Source of the DNA: an uncultured Prevotellaceae bacterium
GTDB taxonomy: Bacteria; Bacteroidota; Bacteroidia; Bacteroidales; Bacteroidaceae
Direction: 5' to 3'
Length of the DNA stretch: 64,000 bases
Assembly (NCBI GenBank): GCA_947305005.1
Contig: CAMZCM010000001.1
Coordinates: 186,001 to 250,000 of the forward strand
Shown here: piece by piece, positions 53,801 to 61,091 of the stretch
Layout of the letters: the number at the start of each line of letters is the position of its first letter
Numbering within the stretch: the stretch's first letter is position 1
Notes under the pieces: model-generated
What the model was told of the DNA's origin: nothing
Databases searched by the model: none
The model's input: the letters and a program-made list of their open reading frames with translations, nothing else
Position numbers and translations under genes: made by a program

Positions 53801-54049
53801 AAACAGCTCCGAGCCGCCCTTCAATCCCATGGCTTCACATCCGGCGAAGTGCATCGCACCATCGCTTTTGACGAAGGTGGCAGCGAAGAGGTCGTTGCCC
53901 ATCGTATAGGTATCTGTAGCGTTCTGTTCTATGCTTTCCACCAACAGCGATGCCGTTCCTGCCTGTTGGGCTTGTGGAAAGATGACCTTCTGCGCATGGA
54001 TGGCCAAAGGCAGAAGGAAGGCGAGAGCTAGAAAAACAGGAGTCTTCAT
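50897..54049 (-). CDS. Secreted clan GH-D-like (alpha-galactosidase-like) glycoside hydrolase with duplicated inserts
   Basis: 1050 aa, signal peptide MKTPVFLALAFLLPLAIHAQ. An N-terminal beta-sandwich (about 20-225) is followed by two related beta domains (about 232-352 and 392-518; both have GLTAND/GFTSD, AGVD-linked V-ARDYHKGY / V-ASDYHSGF and YYLVRYF / YTVRYF). A TIM-barrel follows with FVWDDGWD (630-636) and the likely nucleophile Asp722 in FFKFDGIS. This pattern fits GH36/GH27-like retaining alpha-galactosidases; the exact family and sugar are unsure. The tail WYDLQGRILS...GVYVSPKKKAVYQ matches that of other secreted proteins here. It has a single-gene promoter at 54089-54097. Confidence 0.72.
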   Translation of the reverse strand: MKTPVFLALAFLLPLAIHAQKVIFPQAQQAGTASLLVESIEQNATDTYTMGNDLFAATFVKSDGAMHFAGCEAMGLKGGSELFELRLGDGKEVKASEMTLGEVRMVDLTADATAAKGSLKLPGKALEADYTYSNLQLTWRAVLRDGSHYLRTELELTAVKNTAMNAIIPMHYTVDNSSSEQAPAVVGNTRGAVIASDKIFAGLETPMGKNSIVGGMNTEPFVYGSWTSTSFNWTPGSDTPRGILNLGLTANDICGTQGYLAIMASGTQKVTFQYTSGRHRLDIAGVDVINPATGKVVARDYHKGYTGGEKSKNVYSLRIPEAGYYLVRYFRDTATDGITAAFDSNGTITWTCDVIAPELAYDGNTAANVLPSASASVTAPLLEVGGTRTDAWTPSSWSTPSAVPPRINELGFTSDRIKVMQKSIGFSRGDGTFNAQFMYASGNHGLTMAGVDLVDADGNVVASDYHSGFSGTAKTDHIYTFTVPATGDYTVRYFAVLNSDGSDNTSSGNINLSYALKYYYHLPAPTETEILGEWSRQTTLAKGKTWKVGTVVGLIAPGQARRSFLCYSERERAVPWRPFPMYNSWFELNINRNNDPDYTTNFNESQCMEVLNQWKTKLFDKHGVGIGSFVWDDGWDTYGTWEFNPNFPNGFQDLSDKAWSMDSHIGAWLGPVGGYGQSGNYRRSYWSSRGGMQLSNPDYYNVFLDRTSYMLNTYHFNFFKFDGISAQFSSIGPDAGATGEENAEGIINIEQELRKVKPDVFLNTTVGTWASPFWFQTTDAVWRQENDWGTTGNQGNTREQWITYRDRLVYQNFVQNSPLCPINTLMTHGFILSKYGGGAANMSQDYNDIVREMRCAFACGSGMVEIYADFALMNSINNGKLWGDLAECIKWQKEQEDVLPDVHWVGGNPWDGSKANVYGWAAWNGEKAMLALRNPATSAQTFTTTLREALEIPAYIHASITLTDAFKQSRLRGLTTDTPIDIDTPLTLSLSGSSVYVFNGVEETTGIQSPAPTSSTKGKENWYDLQGRILSDKPTTPGVYVSPKKKAVYQ

Positions 54050-54088
54050 AGTGGTAAGTGTTAAAGGTATAACGATCAGGATTTCGTT

Positions 54089-54097
54089 GCAAAAATA
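54089..54097 (-). promoter_or_regulatory. Promoter -7 box of the glycosidase
   Basis: Minus-strand TATTTTTGC, leader about 38 nt. Confidence 0.6.
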
Positions 54098-54232
54098 CTT
54101 ATTATTTCAATATGACCACATAAAAAGGAGGGAAAAACAACAAACAGCAGCGTCTAATTATTTCTATTCACCGCAAAGCTGTTCTAAGATTTTTTCATTA
54201 CAGCTTGTCCTGCTGTGGTGAACAACTTACCA

Positions 54233-55438
54233 TCAGATTCCTTCTTTCAAAAACTTCCTCAACGAAAGGTGCGTGATTCCGTTCTCGTCGCGTTGAGTCA
54301 GCAAAGGAGTTGCGCTGATGACATACTTGGGATGGTTGTCGCGAATTTTCTCCAGCGGCCCAAACTCACGATTGCGGGTGGACTGCTCTGAGACGATGTA
54401 GCTCGCCTGAACGTAAACGGTCTTACCAGGCTTGGTGCAGACAAAGTCCACTTCGCCTGCATTCAGCACTCCTACCTTCACGTCATATCCCAAATAGCAC
54501 AGATGCTTATATACAGCGTTCTCGATAACTTTCTCAATGTAAGAATCCATGCCGCCATCAGCTTTCAGGTTGCGAAGTCCCAGATCATCCCAGTATATTT
54601 TCTCGTTCGACTGGAAGATTTTCTTCCCGTGGATGTCGTAACGCGGCACCACATCCAGCAGGAATGCTTCGGCATAGAATCCGCGATAGAGAAGGATGAG
54701 GTTCGAGGATACGTCCTCCTGCTGCGACTTCATATATTTCGAAATGCTGTTGGCCGAGGTGAGTTTACCTGTGGTATCGGCATAGAAAGCGATGAGATTG
54801 TTAAGGAAAGGTATGTTGCGGATGTCGTGACGCTCAATGATGTCCTTGAGCATGATGGTGTTGAAGACACTGGTGAGGTAGGCCCACACCTGCTCGTCGC
54901 TGTCGATCCCCACTTTCCTGAGACCAGGAAGGCCTCCGTAATTAAGGTAGGTCATCAGGCTCTCGTCGCTGTCCGCAAGGTCGTGGAACACTAGAAACTC
55001 CGAATAGGTCAACGGGTGGATGCGCACCTCCACGTGACGACCGGAAATCAGGGTTGCCAGCTCGCCGGATAGCATCTTGGAATTGCTCCCTGTGATGATA
55101 ACGTCAGTATTGTCCTCGGTGTACCAATTGCAGAGGCTTTCCTCAAAATGCTCAATCTCCTGCACCTCGTCGATGAGGATAAAGTTGTGCTTGCCCTCGA
55201 CGAAATGCTCCTCAATCCAGGCATCTAGGTCATCCTTGGTCTTGATGTCCTTGAAGGTCTTCTTCTCCTTGTCAATGTAGATGATATTAGCCTCTGGGTC
55301 GTCCTTGTGCCGTTGGATGAAGTCCTTCACTACATAACTTTTGCCTACACGACGGGCTCCGACAATGGCGATGATATTGCCCTTTCCTATCCAAGAATCT
55401 ACAATATCAGCGTAATACTTTCTTGTTATCACTTCCAT
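54233..55438 (-). CDS. AAA ATPase with DUF4143 C-terminal domain
   Basis: 401 aa. P-loop GARRVGKSYVV at about residues 27-37, Walker B FILIDEVQEIEHFEE, sensor GSNSKML. The C-terminal DUF4143 restriction-endonuclease-like domain has the D..E.DFVC core (VGVLNAGEVDFVCTKPGKTVYVQASYIV). Such ATPases are abundant in Bacteroidota, often horizontally spread and of unknown role (a DNA-related or defence function is often suspected). It is monocistronic; its promoter region has two direct 16-bp repeats 40 bp apart. Confidence 0.85.
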   Translation of the reverse strand: MEVITRKYYADIVDSWIGKGNIIAIVGARRVGKSYVVKDFIQRHKDDPEANIIYIDKEKKTFKDIKTKDDLDAWIEEHFVEGKHNFILIDEVQEIEHFEESLCNWYTEDNTDVIITGSNSKMLSGELATLISGRHVEVRIHPLTYSEFLVFHDLADSDESLMTYLNYGGLPGLRKVGIDSDEQVWAYLTSVFNTIMLKDIIERHDIRNIPFLNNLIAFYADTTGKLTSANSISKYMKSQQEDVSSNLILLYRGFYAEAFLLDVVPRYDIHGKKIFQSNEKIYWDDLGLRNLKADGGMDSYIEKVIENAVYKHLCYLGYDVKVGVLNAGEVDFVCTKPGKTVYVQASYIVSEQSTRNREFGPLEKIRDNHPKYVISATPLLTQRDENGITHLSLRKFLKEGI

Positions 55439-55457
55439 ATGATGACGCTTTTATGGC

Positions 55458-55466
55458 GCAAAGATA
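55458..55466 (-). promoter_or_regulatory. Promoter -7 box of the DUF4143 ATPase
   Basis: Minus-strand TATCTTTGC, leader about 17 nt. GTTG lies 20 nt upstream. Confidence 0.75.
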
Positions 55467-55470
55467 ATAA

Positions 55471-55526
55471 TTTTATTGTTTATAGACAACAAAAGTCGTA
55501 TTTTTCTTATTTTTATTGTTTATAGA
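55471..55526. repeat. Direct repeats at the ATPase promoter (possible operator)
   Basis: TTTTATTGTTTATAGA occurs at 55471-55486 and again at 55511-55526, exactly 40 bp apart (about four helical turns). The first copy covers the -33 region. Each copy holds a short TTGTTTATAG element; the first continues to ACAA, forming a small dyad. Confidence 0.65.
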
Positions 55527-55580
55527 AAGAAATAGATGCCATTCAGGTGCATAAGAAATTATTGGTGTCTCTGGCGGTGA

Positions 55581-55622
55581 ATAAAAATAGAAAAGGAGGC
55601 CGAGCTTTATAGCCCGGCCTCC
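55581..55622 (-). terminator. Rho-independent terminator (minus strand)
   Basis: GGAGGCCG/CGGCCTCC stem (55595-55602 with 55615-55622) plus GCT/AGC cap. On the minus strand it is followed by TTTTCTATTTTT. It would end transcription coming from the lectin-like/peptide operon or from a minus-strand RNA. Confidence 0.85.
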
Positions 55623-55689
55623 ACAGTTGAAATAATTATACTACTCTAAATAATATGTTCTTAGAGCCAAAGGAAAACCTAGGAGTTAC

Positions 55690-55880
55690 TATGTTTGAGG
55701 AATGCCTTAGGATTAAGTAGGGACTGACTTCATGTCTGTTCGGACGGTGTCGTTTGTACAGCGTTACCGCTGTTATTCACAACGTTCCGTTGTCCCCCGA
55801 CGCGATGCGCTTAGTTTGAAGCGCATCCCTCAAAATCCTATGGCGTGACATTCTTCAAGTATGAAGCGACCAAAGGTCGA
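55690..55880 (+). ncRNA. Candidate structured RNA (orientation + favoured)
   Basis: No coding frame fits this gap. A TATGTTTG box (55690-55697) is followed by a self-complementary tract. The outer helix is 55697-55703 with 55850-55856, then 55704-55714 with 55834-55844 (10 of 11 pairs). Helix 55747-55752 with 55798-55803 encloses hairpins 55758-55773 and 55779-55793, and further hairpins lie at 55804-55827 (9 bp) and 55867-55879. Three pairs are G-U only if read as plus-strand RNA (A-C mismatches otherwise), which favours the plus strand. No -33 TTTG and no plus-strand T-run terminator were found, and a minus-strand terminator lies beyond. It could instead be a structured 3' UTR or a decayed mobile element. 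Confidence 0.4.
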
Positions 55881-55896
55881 GCGCAGTCACCCCATT

Positions 55897-56097
55897 TTAC
55901 TGATTTTGCCAATCGTCGTCCCAGACGTTGTAGCTACTTCTGTCTCGCTTGATGAGGACATCACCCGCATTGTCTATACTCTTGCCGTCCCTGCTTTCGT
56001 TAAACATTCTCATGGAATCAGCGATGAGATGCTGTGTGTGGATGGTTGTTATCAGCATTCCTGGTTTGCAATATATCTTTTTCATAGTTGTATTCAT
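55897..56097 (-). CDS. Small conserved-type peptide, 66 aa
   Basis: MNTTMKKIYCKPGMLITTIHT..., or 62 aa from ATG 56085. It has a basic KKIYCKP start, a short hydrophobic stretch (MLITTIHTQHLIADSM) and an acidic/aromatic end (SYNVWDDDWQNQ). It resembles, by recall, a family of uncharacterised Prevotella/Bacteroides peptides that begin MKK-Y-KP and end in W-D/E-rich residues. It begins 7 nt after the 1202-aa lectin-like gene and is surely co-transcribed with it. Function unknown. Confidence 0.6.
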   Translation of the reverse strand: MNTTMKKIYCKPGMLITTIHTQHLIADSMRMFNESRDGKSIDNAGDVLIKRDRSSYNVWDDDWQNQ

Positions 56098-56104
56098 TTA
56101 TCAG

Positions 56105-59100
56105 TTACTTTACGATGATCTTGCCGTTCACGATATTCATGCCGCGCTGCAGCTTGTTCATGCGCTGACCTGCGAGGTTGAAGATGTTCTTGCCTGCGAA
56201 TGACTCCTCGTTGATGGTCTTGATGCCGTCAACATCACCGAAGTCGAAGGCGAGAGCCTTAACGCCTGCAACTGCAGTGTTGAGATAAGCCTTACCAGGA
56301 GCGAGATTGGCTGCTGTATATTCGTATAGTCCGATTACGTCACCAATCTTACCCAGAACGTAGGTGGTTCCTTCGCCAGGCTTTGCTTCTGCGGCTGCAA
56401 CGGTACCCCTCAGGAGGTTATCACCTGTATAGCTACCGTCACCCTCAGCAGGTGAGAGATAGATGGTACTATTCTCTGTTTGGCCATCTTTCTTCAGGAT
56501 GGCAGCCTTTTCCTTAGGCAGTATGCCATTCGTCACAATCGGCTCCATGTGTGCATACGTTCCATTCTCACTCTCTACGGCGTATGCCGTGACACCGTCA
56601 GGAATTGTTACAGGGAAGGGTAGGTAGATGGAGGCGTAAGCATCCGCACCGTCTGTGGTCAGATTCACCTTGTTGTAGTAGTCACCAACTTCGGTGATAA
56701 TCCATGCGCTAGAGTATTTGTCTCCACTACCAGTAGTAGTGGTAAAGAAATTGGTTTTGCCTGCTTTGTCGAACGTGTCCTCTGCAGAGGTCTTAACTAT
56801 AAGCGAACTCTCTTGAGGAGTTTTTCCATCAGTACGCCATCCAATAATCTGAACCTTACCAAAAGCTTGTTCAGCTGTTGCAGTATTGTAAGAATCACTT
56901 CCTTTTGGGAAATTCTGAATGGTCAGAGGATAGTTGGCATTTGATGTGATATCGGTCAATGTAGTTTCTCCTTTACCAGAATTAACACCAGAGGGACCAC
57001 TGCCTTTCCAAACTAAATAATTCCCATTTGGCATCGCAAAGATGAACTTTCCTGCTGCATTCTTATGGCAGATAAACTTATAGTCATCCGTAATGGTAGA
57101 TGACTTTGTTAAATGAATTTCTCCGTTATAGTTATACAAATAGCGAATTGTACCATCATTAGCATAGTTGGCGATAGTATATGTTTTACCTTCTTCAGGC
57201 TTGACGACTTCTGTTTGTTCAAGGTAAGTCGGATACCACGATGTTAGGTTCGTATATCCCATTGAATTATAGGTGCCACCTTCAAATGTGGCTAGTAAAG
57301 ACCTTAATGCTGCTGCGTATTCATTATCATATAAAGGATAACCCACTTGACCAGCGTGTTCAACATTCTCCTCAACGTTATTAGCTGTTAAATAATCATT
57401 GATGCGTTCTTCCCATGTAAAGTAATTGATGGTGAGTTGCTTGCCCTCCAGTGTCATCTCTGTTTCATAACCATCTACAGCTTCTGGCGTGAAATCAGCC
57501 TTTGCAACACTGGCGTCTTTGGTCATGAAATAGCAGCCTCCGTCAAATACTTTCAAATTACCAGTTGTTGAGGAACCCGTGTATGATACATAGTTCGTGC
57601 CTGGAGCATTCGTGATGGAGACGTTATAGACATCATAATCATCTTCATCTACAGCTTCGAAAGTCCAATATGCCTTCGTATTGTCCCTGTCGCCGTCCCA
57701 GTATGCGACCCTTCGTGGGTTGGTCGCAGAATCATAGTTGCCAGATCCTTTAATTGTGAATCCGCCATTCTGATTAGGATCTTGCACACATCCCATATAA
57801 TATGCACCATAACCCGAGGGGAAATTCATAAGCCATGCTGATTTTATAGACATGTCTGTACGAGCGAATGGAGTGGCATCCTTCGCTGTTATGCTCTTAC
57901 CTGTAAGAGAAGTAACATTAGCGGTTGTTCCATCTGCCGTGATGTCTACCTTCCAGATGTATTTTGAAGTGCGGGACTCTTCATTAAGAAGTGTTGCATC
58001 TGCTGTATATGAGTCGTAATTTTCATCTCGGAACATATAAGTGCTGAGTCCCTTGTTCTTAATGAAATAATAACCGGATGAGGGAAGAGTGCTGGTCAAA
58101 AGGCCATCTACAGCTGCTTGAGCAGTGATGGTTCCTGTGGTCGTAAACGTAGAAGTGAAAGTTGTATATGCAGCAGTTGTCGGGAAACCTGTCTCATCAA
58201 GGTATGTTTCTTGGTCGCTACTGCTCAGCACGTAGGTGTTATACGACTTCTTAGTCTTTATTTCATCCATATCATATGCTACCGAGACCCCCTTAACAGG
58301 ATATAGGTCAATAACATTATCCAGCGTTCGTGATGTTAAAGTTGCCCATGCAAAATCATAGCCGCCCGTTTTGTCATAGAAAGCAAGGTATTCATTATTA
58401 TCCGATGTCATGGCAATGGCGGTGTTTGTATTTGACTTTGGACGAATATAGTATTTGCCGCTGCCTACTGATGTCTCCGAAATAACCCATTTGAATTTGT
58501 CATCATTAGCATCGAAGGACGTGTTTTTGCTGACGGCTGCCGCGTTATCATATTGCCAAGGCGATGATGCAGAAACCGAGCCTACACCTGATGCATAAAG
58601 ATAACCGCCATCTTCAAGTGTCCTAATATAGTATGTGTTATTTGTGCCTGATACCCTTGTAAACAGGAAATCACCGCCGTCATCAGCCGTTGCACCTGTC
58701 TTACCTTTGGCAACCGTGAAGTCGGACTTTACATAGCAATAGTTATTCTTTGCATAACACCATCTATAAACGCCTTCTTCTACTACATTTGTCTTTGCAA
58801 CAATCTTGATGGTGAAATCGGTTACATTAATTCTGCATTGAGATGAGGTGTTGGCTGTGAAAATGATGGTTGTGCTCTGTTCGTTCAAGTCCGATACTGA
58901 AATATTTGCGGATGTGTTGTATGGGAAGCTTGTTGCAACTGCGCCCTTCGGTTTTACTGTTACTTCATAATCGTCTTGGACTGTAGCAGTAAAAGAATAC
59001 TCCTTAATAGCATATCCGGCAGGTACAGATGCTATCAATACTCTAGAGTCGTTTGCACCCGCATTAATATAGCAATTCCAGTCACTGAGACTCTGGTCTA

Positions 59101-59713
59101 CGCCAAAATCCAACGTGACAGGAATCGTCGTGTTGGTGATACACTTCGCAACCCAATTTCCATGCGTTGCATCCTGTGTACCATTTGCAAAATAGAAATT
59201 ACTACCATAGAAAGTACCACTAAAGCCAGAACTCAATGTGACCGTCGTTTCATCTTTGACTGTTATGGTAAAAGAAACTCCTGAAATATGACCTCCTTGC
59301 AGTTTAAATGAGGTAGAAGTAGAATTGACATCTTCAGACCAATCTGCGGAACCTCCATCTGCAACTACTTGAGCATCACCTCCAGCGGGAGTAAATGTCA
59401 ACGCGCCCGTGGTGGTTCCTGAGATAGAATAGCTCACAATAGTTCCCAAGCCTGATACTGAAATCGTATATGTTCCTTCTGAATTGTCAGTTGGAGCATA
59501 AAGCTCTGTTCCTGCTACACCAAAGCCTTGTGCAAAAGTGATAGTAATCTTCTCATCAGTGGACTTATAGAATTTTCCCCATGAAGTCGTTACCTTGGAC
59601 TGTGCATCATAAAAAGTACCATTTGAGCCACTTACTGTATATACAGTGTTTGTTGCCCACGCCCCACTGACTCCTGTCAGCAGGACACTTAATAAGAGTA
59701 GAAATTTTTTCAT
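56105..59713 (-). CDS. Large secreted multidomain (lectin-like) protein, 1202 aa
   Basis: Signal peptide MKKFLLLLSVLLTGVSGAWA. The N-terminal third is Thr/Ser/Gly-rich beta-sandwich. From about residue 310 come repeated ricin-like modules: VYRWCYAKNNYCYVKSDFTV, YYIRTLEDGGYLYASGVG, YYFIKNKGLSTYMFRDENYD, YTIANYANDGTIRYLYNYNG. No catalytic motif is recognised, so binding or adhesion is more likely than hydrolysis. The end (FNLAGQRMNKLQRGMNIVNGKIIVK) is the YDLxGR-type tail shared with the GH16 and glycosidase genes. A consensus promoter lies at 59854-59885 with an unusually long leader of about 137 nt. A small peptide gene follows. Confidence 0.75.
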   Translation of the reverse strand: MKKFLLLLSVLLTGVSGAWATNTVYTVSGSNGTFYDAQSKVTTSWGKFYKSTDEKITITFAQGFGVAGTELYAPTDNSEGTYTISVSGLGTIVSYSISGTTTGALTFTPAGGDAQVVADGGSADWSEDVNSTSTSFKLQGGHISGVSFTITVKDETTVTLSSGFSGTFYGSNFYFANGTQDATHGNWVAKCITNTTIPVTLDFGVDQSLSDWNCYINAGANDSRVLIASVPAGYAIKEYSFTATVQDDYEVTVKPKGAVATSFPYNTSANISVSDLNEQSTTIIFTANTSSQCRINVTDFTIKIVAKTNVVEEGVYRWCYAKNNYCYVKSDFTVAKGKTGATADDGGDFLFTRVSGTNNTYYIRTLEDGGYLYASGVGSVSASSPWQYDNAAAVSKNTSFDANDDKFKWVISETSVGSGKYYIRPKSNTNTAIAMTSDNNEYLAFYDKTGGYDFAWATLTSRTLDNVIDLYPVKGVSVAYDMDEIKTKKSYNTYVLSSSDQETYLDETGFPTTAAYTTFTSTFTTTGTITAQAAVDGLLTSTLPSSGYYFIKNKGLSTYMFRDENYDSYTADATLLNEESRTSKYIWKVDITADGTTANVTSLTGKSITAKDATPFARTDMSIKSAWLMNFPSGYGAYYMGCVQDPNQNGGFTIKGSGNYDSATNPRRVAYWDGDRDNTKAYWTFEAVDEDDYDVYNVSITNAPGTNYVSYTGSSTTGNLKVFDGGCYFMTKDASVAKADFTPEAVDGYETEMTLEGKQLTINYFTWEERINDYLTANNVEENVEHAGQVGYPLYDNEYAAALRSLLATFEGGTYNSMGYTNLTSWYPTYLEQTEVVKPEEGKTYTIANYANDGTIRYLYNYNGEIHLTKSSTITDDYKFICHKNAAGKFIFAMPNGNYLVWKGSGPSGVNSGKGETTLTDITSNANYPLTIQNFPKGSDSYNTATAEQAFGKVQIIGWRTDGKTPQESSLIVKTSAEDTFDKAGKTNFFTTTTGSGDKYSSAWIITEVGDYYNKVNLTTDGADAYASIYLPFPVTIPDGVTAYAVESENGTYAHMEPIVTNGILPKEKAAILKKDGQTENSTIYLSPAEGDGSYTGDNLLRGTVAAAEAKPGEGTTYVLGKIGDVIGLYEYTAANLAPGKAYLNTAVAGVKALAFDFGDVDGIKTINEESFAGKNIFNLAGQRMNKLQRGMNIVNGKIIVK

Positions 59714-59850
59714 TTGTTGTTGATTTAGTTATTGTTGTTAGAATTTGATCTCCTTTTGAAGAAGTCTGCACCTGCCCACCCAGGAATCCGCTGACCCGTA
59801 GCTTGTCTGGCAATTGTGCATACAATATGCGTTCCTCTTTCGAGAAGACG
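59714..59850 (-). promoter_or_regulatory. Long 5' leader of the lectin-like gene
   Basis: About 137 nt of transcribed, fairly GC-rich sequence between promoter and start codon, ending in AAAAGGAGATC then an A/C-rich stretch. No known riboswitch is recognised. Confidence 0.4.
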
Positions 59851-59853
59851 GGG

Positions 59854-59885
59854 CAAATGTAGCGATAATTGTGTGAATCAGCAAA
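59854..59885 (-). promoter_or_regulatory. Promoter of the lectin-like gene operon
   Basis: Minus-strand TTTG (59882-59885), 20-nt spacer, TACATTTG (59854-59861): both elements and the spacing are consensus. Confidence 0.8.
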
Positions 59886-60004
59886 GGAAATCCTCAAAAA
59901 TCATCATTTCCCTATGAAAATCACTCATATAGAGTGTAAACTTTACACTTGCAATATTGTATTATTTATACACCGCAAGCGCCGAGCGCGTGTTCGGAAA
60001 TAGA

Positions 60005-60040
60005 ATTTCTGTGATTTCTGCGATTTCTGCGATTTCTGCG
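60005..60040. repeat. 9-bp tandem repeat ATTTCTGCG, four copies
   Basis: Four units (the first ATTTCTGTG) in the 729-bp gene-free gap between the lectin-like gene and the HD gene. Confidence 0.9.
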
Positions 60041-60315
60041 AGACAATTCTTTTTCGATAGCGAAAATCCAGTGAATCGATTGGCCGTTTTTTTGCCTCCA
60101 GAAGCAAGGCCCTACAAATCTAAATTTTTTATTCACTGCAAAGGCGCATGAAAAGGAACGAGAGGACATGAATCTTTGCGCCCTTTGCCTAAGCCAAAAC
60201 CTCGCGTAGCGTTTTGGCTGGCTCCGCGGGCTTCCGCAGGACAAGCAGCAATGAAAAAATCTTTGCGGCTTCGCGAACTCTGCGGTGAATGAAAAATGTG
60301 ACTAGACCTGTGATT
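60041..60315. other. Repeat-rich noncoding gap
   Basis: No gene is supported. It holds decayed copies of ATTCACTGCAAAGGCGC / CTGCGGTGAATG-type intergenic repeat (about 60130-60150 and 60279-60291; related words at 54167-54178 and 55573-55583) and a CCTCGCGTAGCG/GCTCCGCGGG tract. Apparent frames on either strand have no recognisable protein features. Confidence 0.6.
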
Positions 60316-60424
60316 CCAAAGGTATATACCTATAGCCCAAAAGGTATAGACCTATAGCCCAAAAGGTATAGACCTATAAGCCAAAAGGTATATACTTGTA
60401 GGCCAAAAGGTATAGACCTATAAA
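60316..60424. repeat. 22-bp tandem repeat, five copies
   Basis: Unit CCAAAAGGTATAGACCTATAG plus one base, starting at about 60316, 60337, 60359, 60381 and 60403. Each unit contains an AGGTATA-GACCT/AGGTATATACCT dyad. There are no spacers, so it is not a CRISPR array. It ends 19 nt before the HD gene's stop codon. Confidence 0.9.
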
Positions 60425-60442
60425 ACGCCACACTTTTAGGAG

Positions 60443-61063
60443 TCAGAAAAGGTGGTTGAAGAGTTGTTGGAGGCGAGGGGTGTCGTCCATGAGTTGGCGG
60501 AGCTGTTCCAGCCGTTGGGCGTTGGGTGAATCGGGGAACCACAGTTGGAGGTAGCCGTTGCGGCCGTACTTCTCATGCAGGTGTTCCAGCATACGTTGAT
60601 AGTGCTGTTCACGGCTGAGGGTGGGGTAGTGGTCGATGCCAAACTGAATGGTGCGACGAACAATAGTCTCGGGGTCGATGAACCTGTCAGCCTCTGCCAC
60701 AATGCGGCCGTATATGCTGCGTGGTGCATGGCCCGCCGATGCACGATGGTCTTCAGCGGCCTCGGCCATCGTCTGAATCTGTTCGGGTGTGAACCATCGT
60801 AGCAGGTGCTCATCATGAAGGATAATACGTGCTGACACCTCATGATGATGTTCGCGGCCCTCGCAGAGGCCTGTATCATGATAGGCGGCGATGGCATAGA
60901 CCATGTTGAGATCTACGTCCAGCCGCTCCGCTATCTCTAAGCTTTGACAAATGACCATTTCGACATGGTCGCGCTGGTGCGCTTTGTCGAAATGGTCATA
61001 CTGTGGAATAATCGTTTGTTCGACGTATTCACGCAGGTCCTGTTTCACTTCCTCTTTCTGCAT
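60443..61063 (-). CDS. HD-domain phosphohydrolase
   Basis: 206 aa. Metal ligands of the HD family are visible: H in DKAHQRDHVEMV, the HD pair in IAAYHDTGLCEGREHHHEVSA, and D in IVAEADRFIDPETIV. It likely hydrolyses a phosphorylated nucleotide or a related compound; no substrate can be named. It follows the carboxylase-type gene by 28 nt in the same direction, so it is probably co-transcribed. Confidence 0.85.
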   Translation of the reverse strand: MQKEEVKQDLREYVEQTIIPQYDHFDKAHQRDHVEMVICQSLEIAERLDVDLNMVYAIAAYHDTGLCEGREHHHEVSARIILHDEHLLRWFTPEQIQTMAEAAEDHRASAGHAPRSIYGRIVAEADRFIDPETIVRRTIQFGIDHYPTLSREQHYQRMLEHLHEKYGRNGYLQLWFPDSPNAQRLEQLRQLMDDTPRLQQLFNHLF

Positions 61064-61091
61064 CGGTGAGCGAAACGATGAGTCTGCGTCC

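Noticed and set aside
55861-56118. 85-codon plus-strand frame MKRPKVERSH...
   Set aside because: Antisense to the peptide gene, without promoter or recognisable features.
59966-60244. 92-codon minus-strand frame with Arg-Arg-Asn repeats
   Set aside because: The RRN pattern is only the translation of the 9-bp microsatellite; no start context, family or conservation signs.
60316-60424. CRISPR array
   Set aside because: The 22-bp units are directly contiguous with no unique spacers, and no cas genes are near.
60330-60542. 70-codon frame across the 22-bp repeats
   Set aside because: Overlaps the HD gene's 3' end in another frame and is simply repeat translated in rotating frames.
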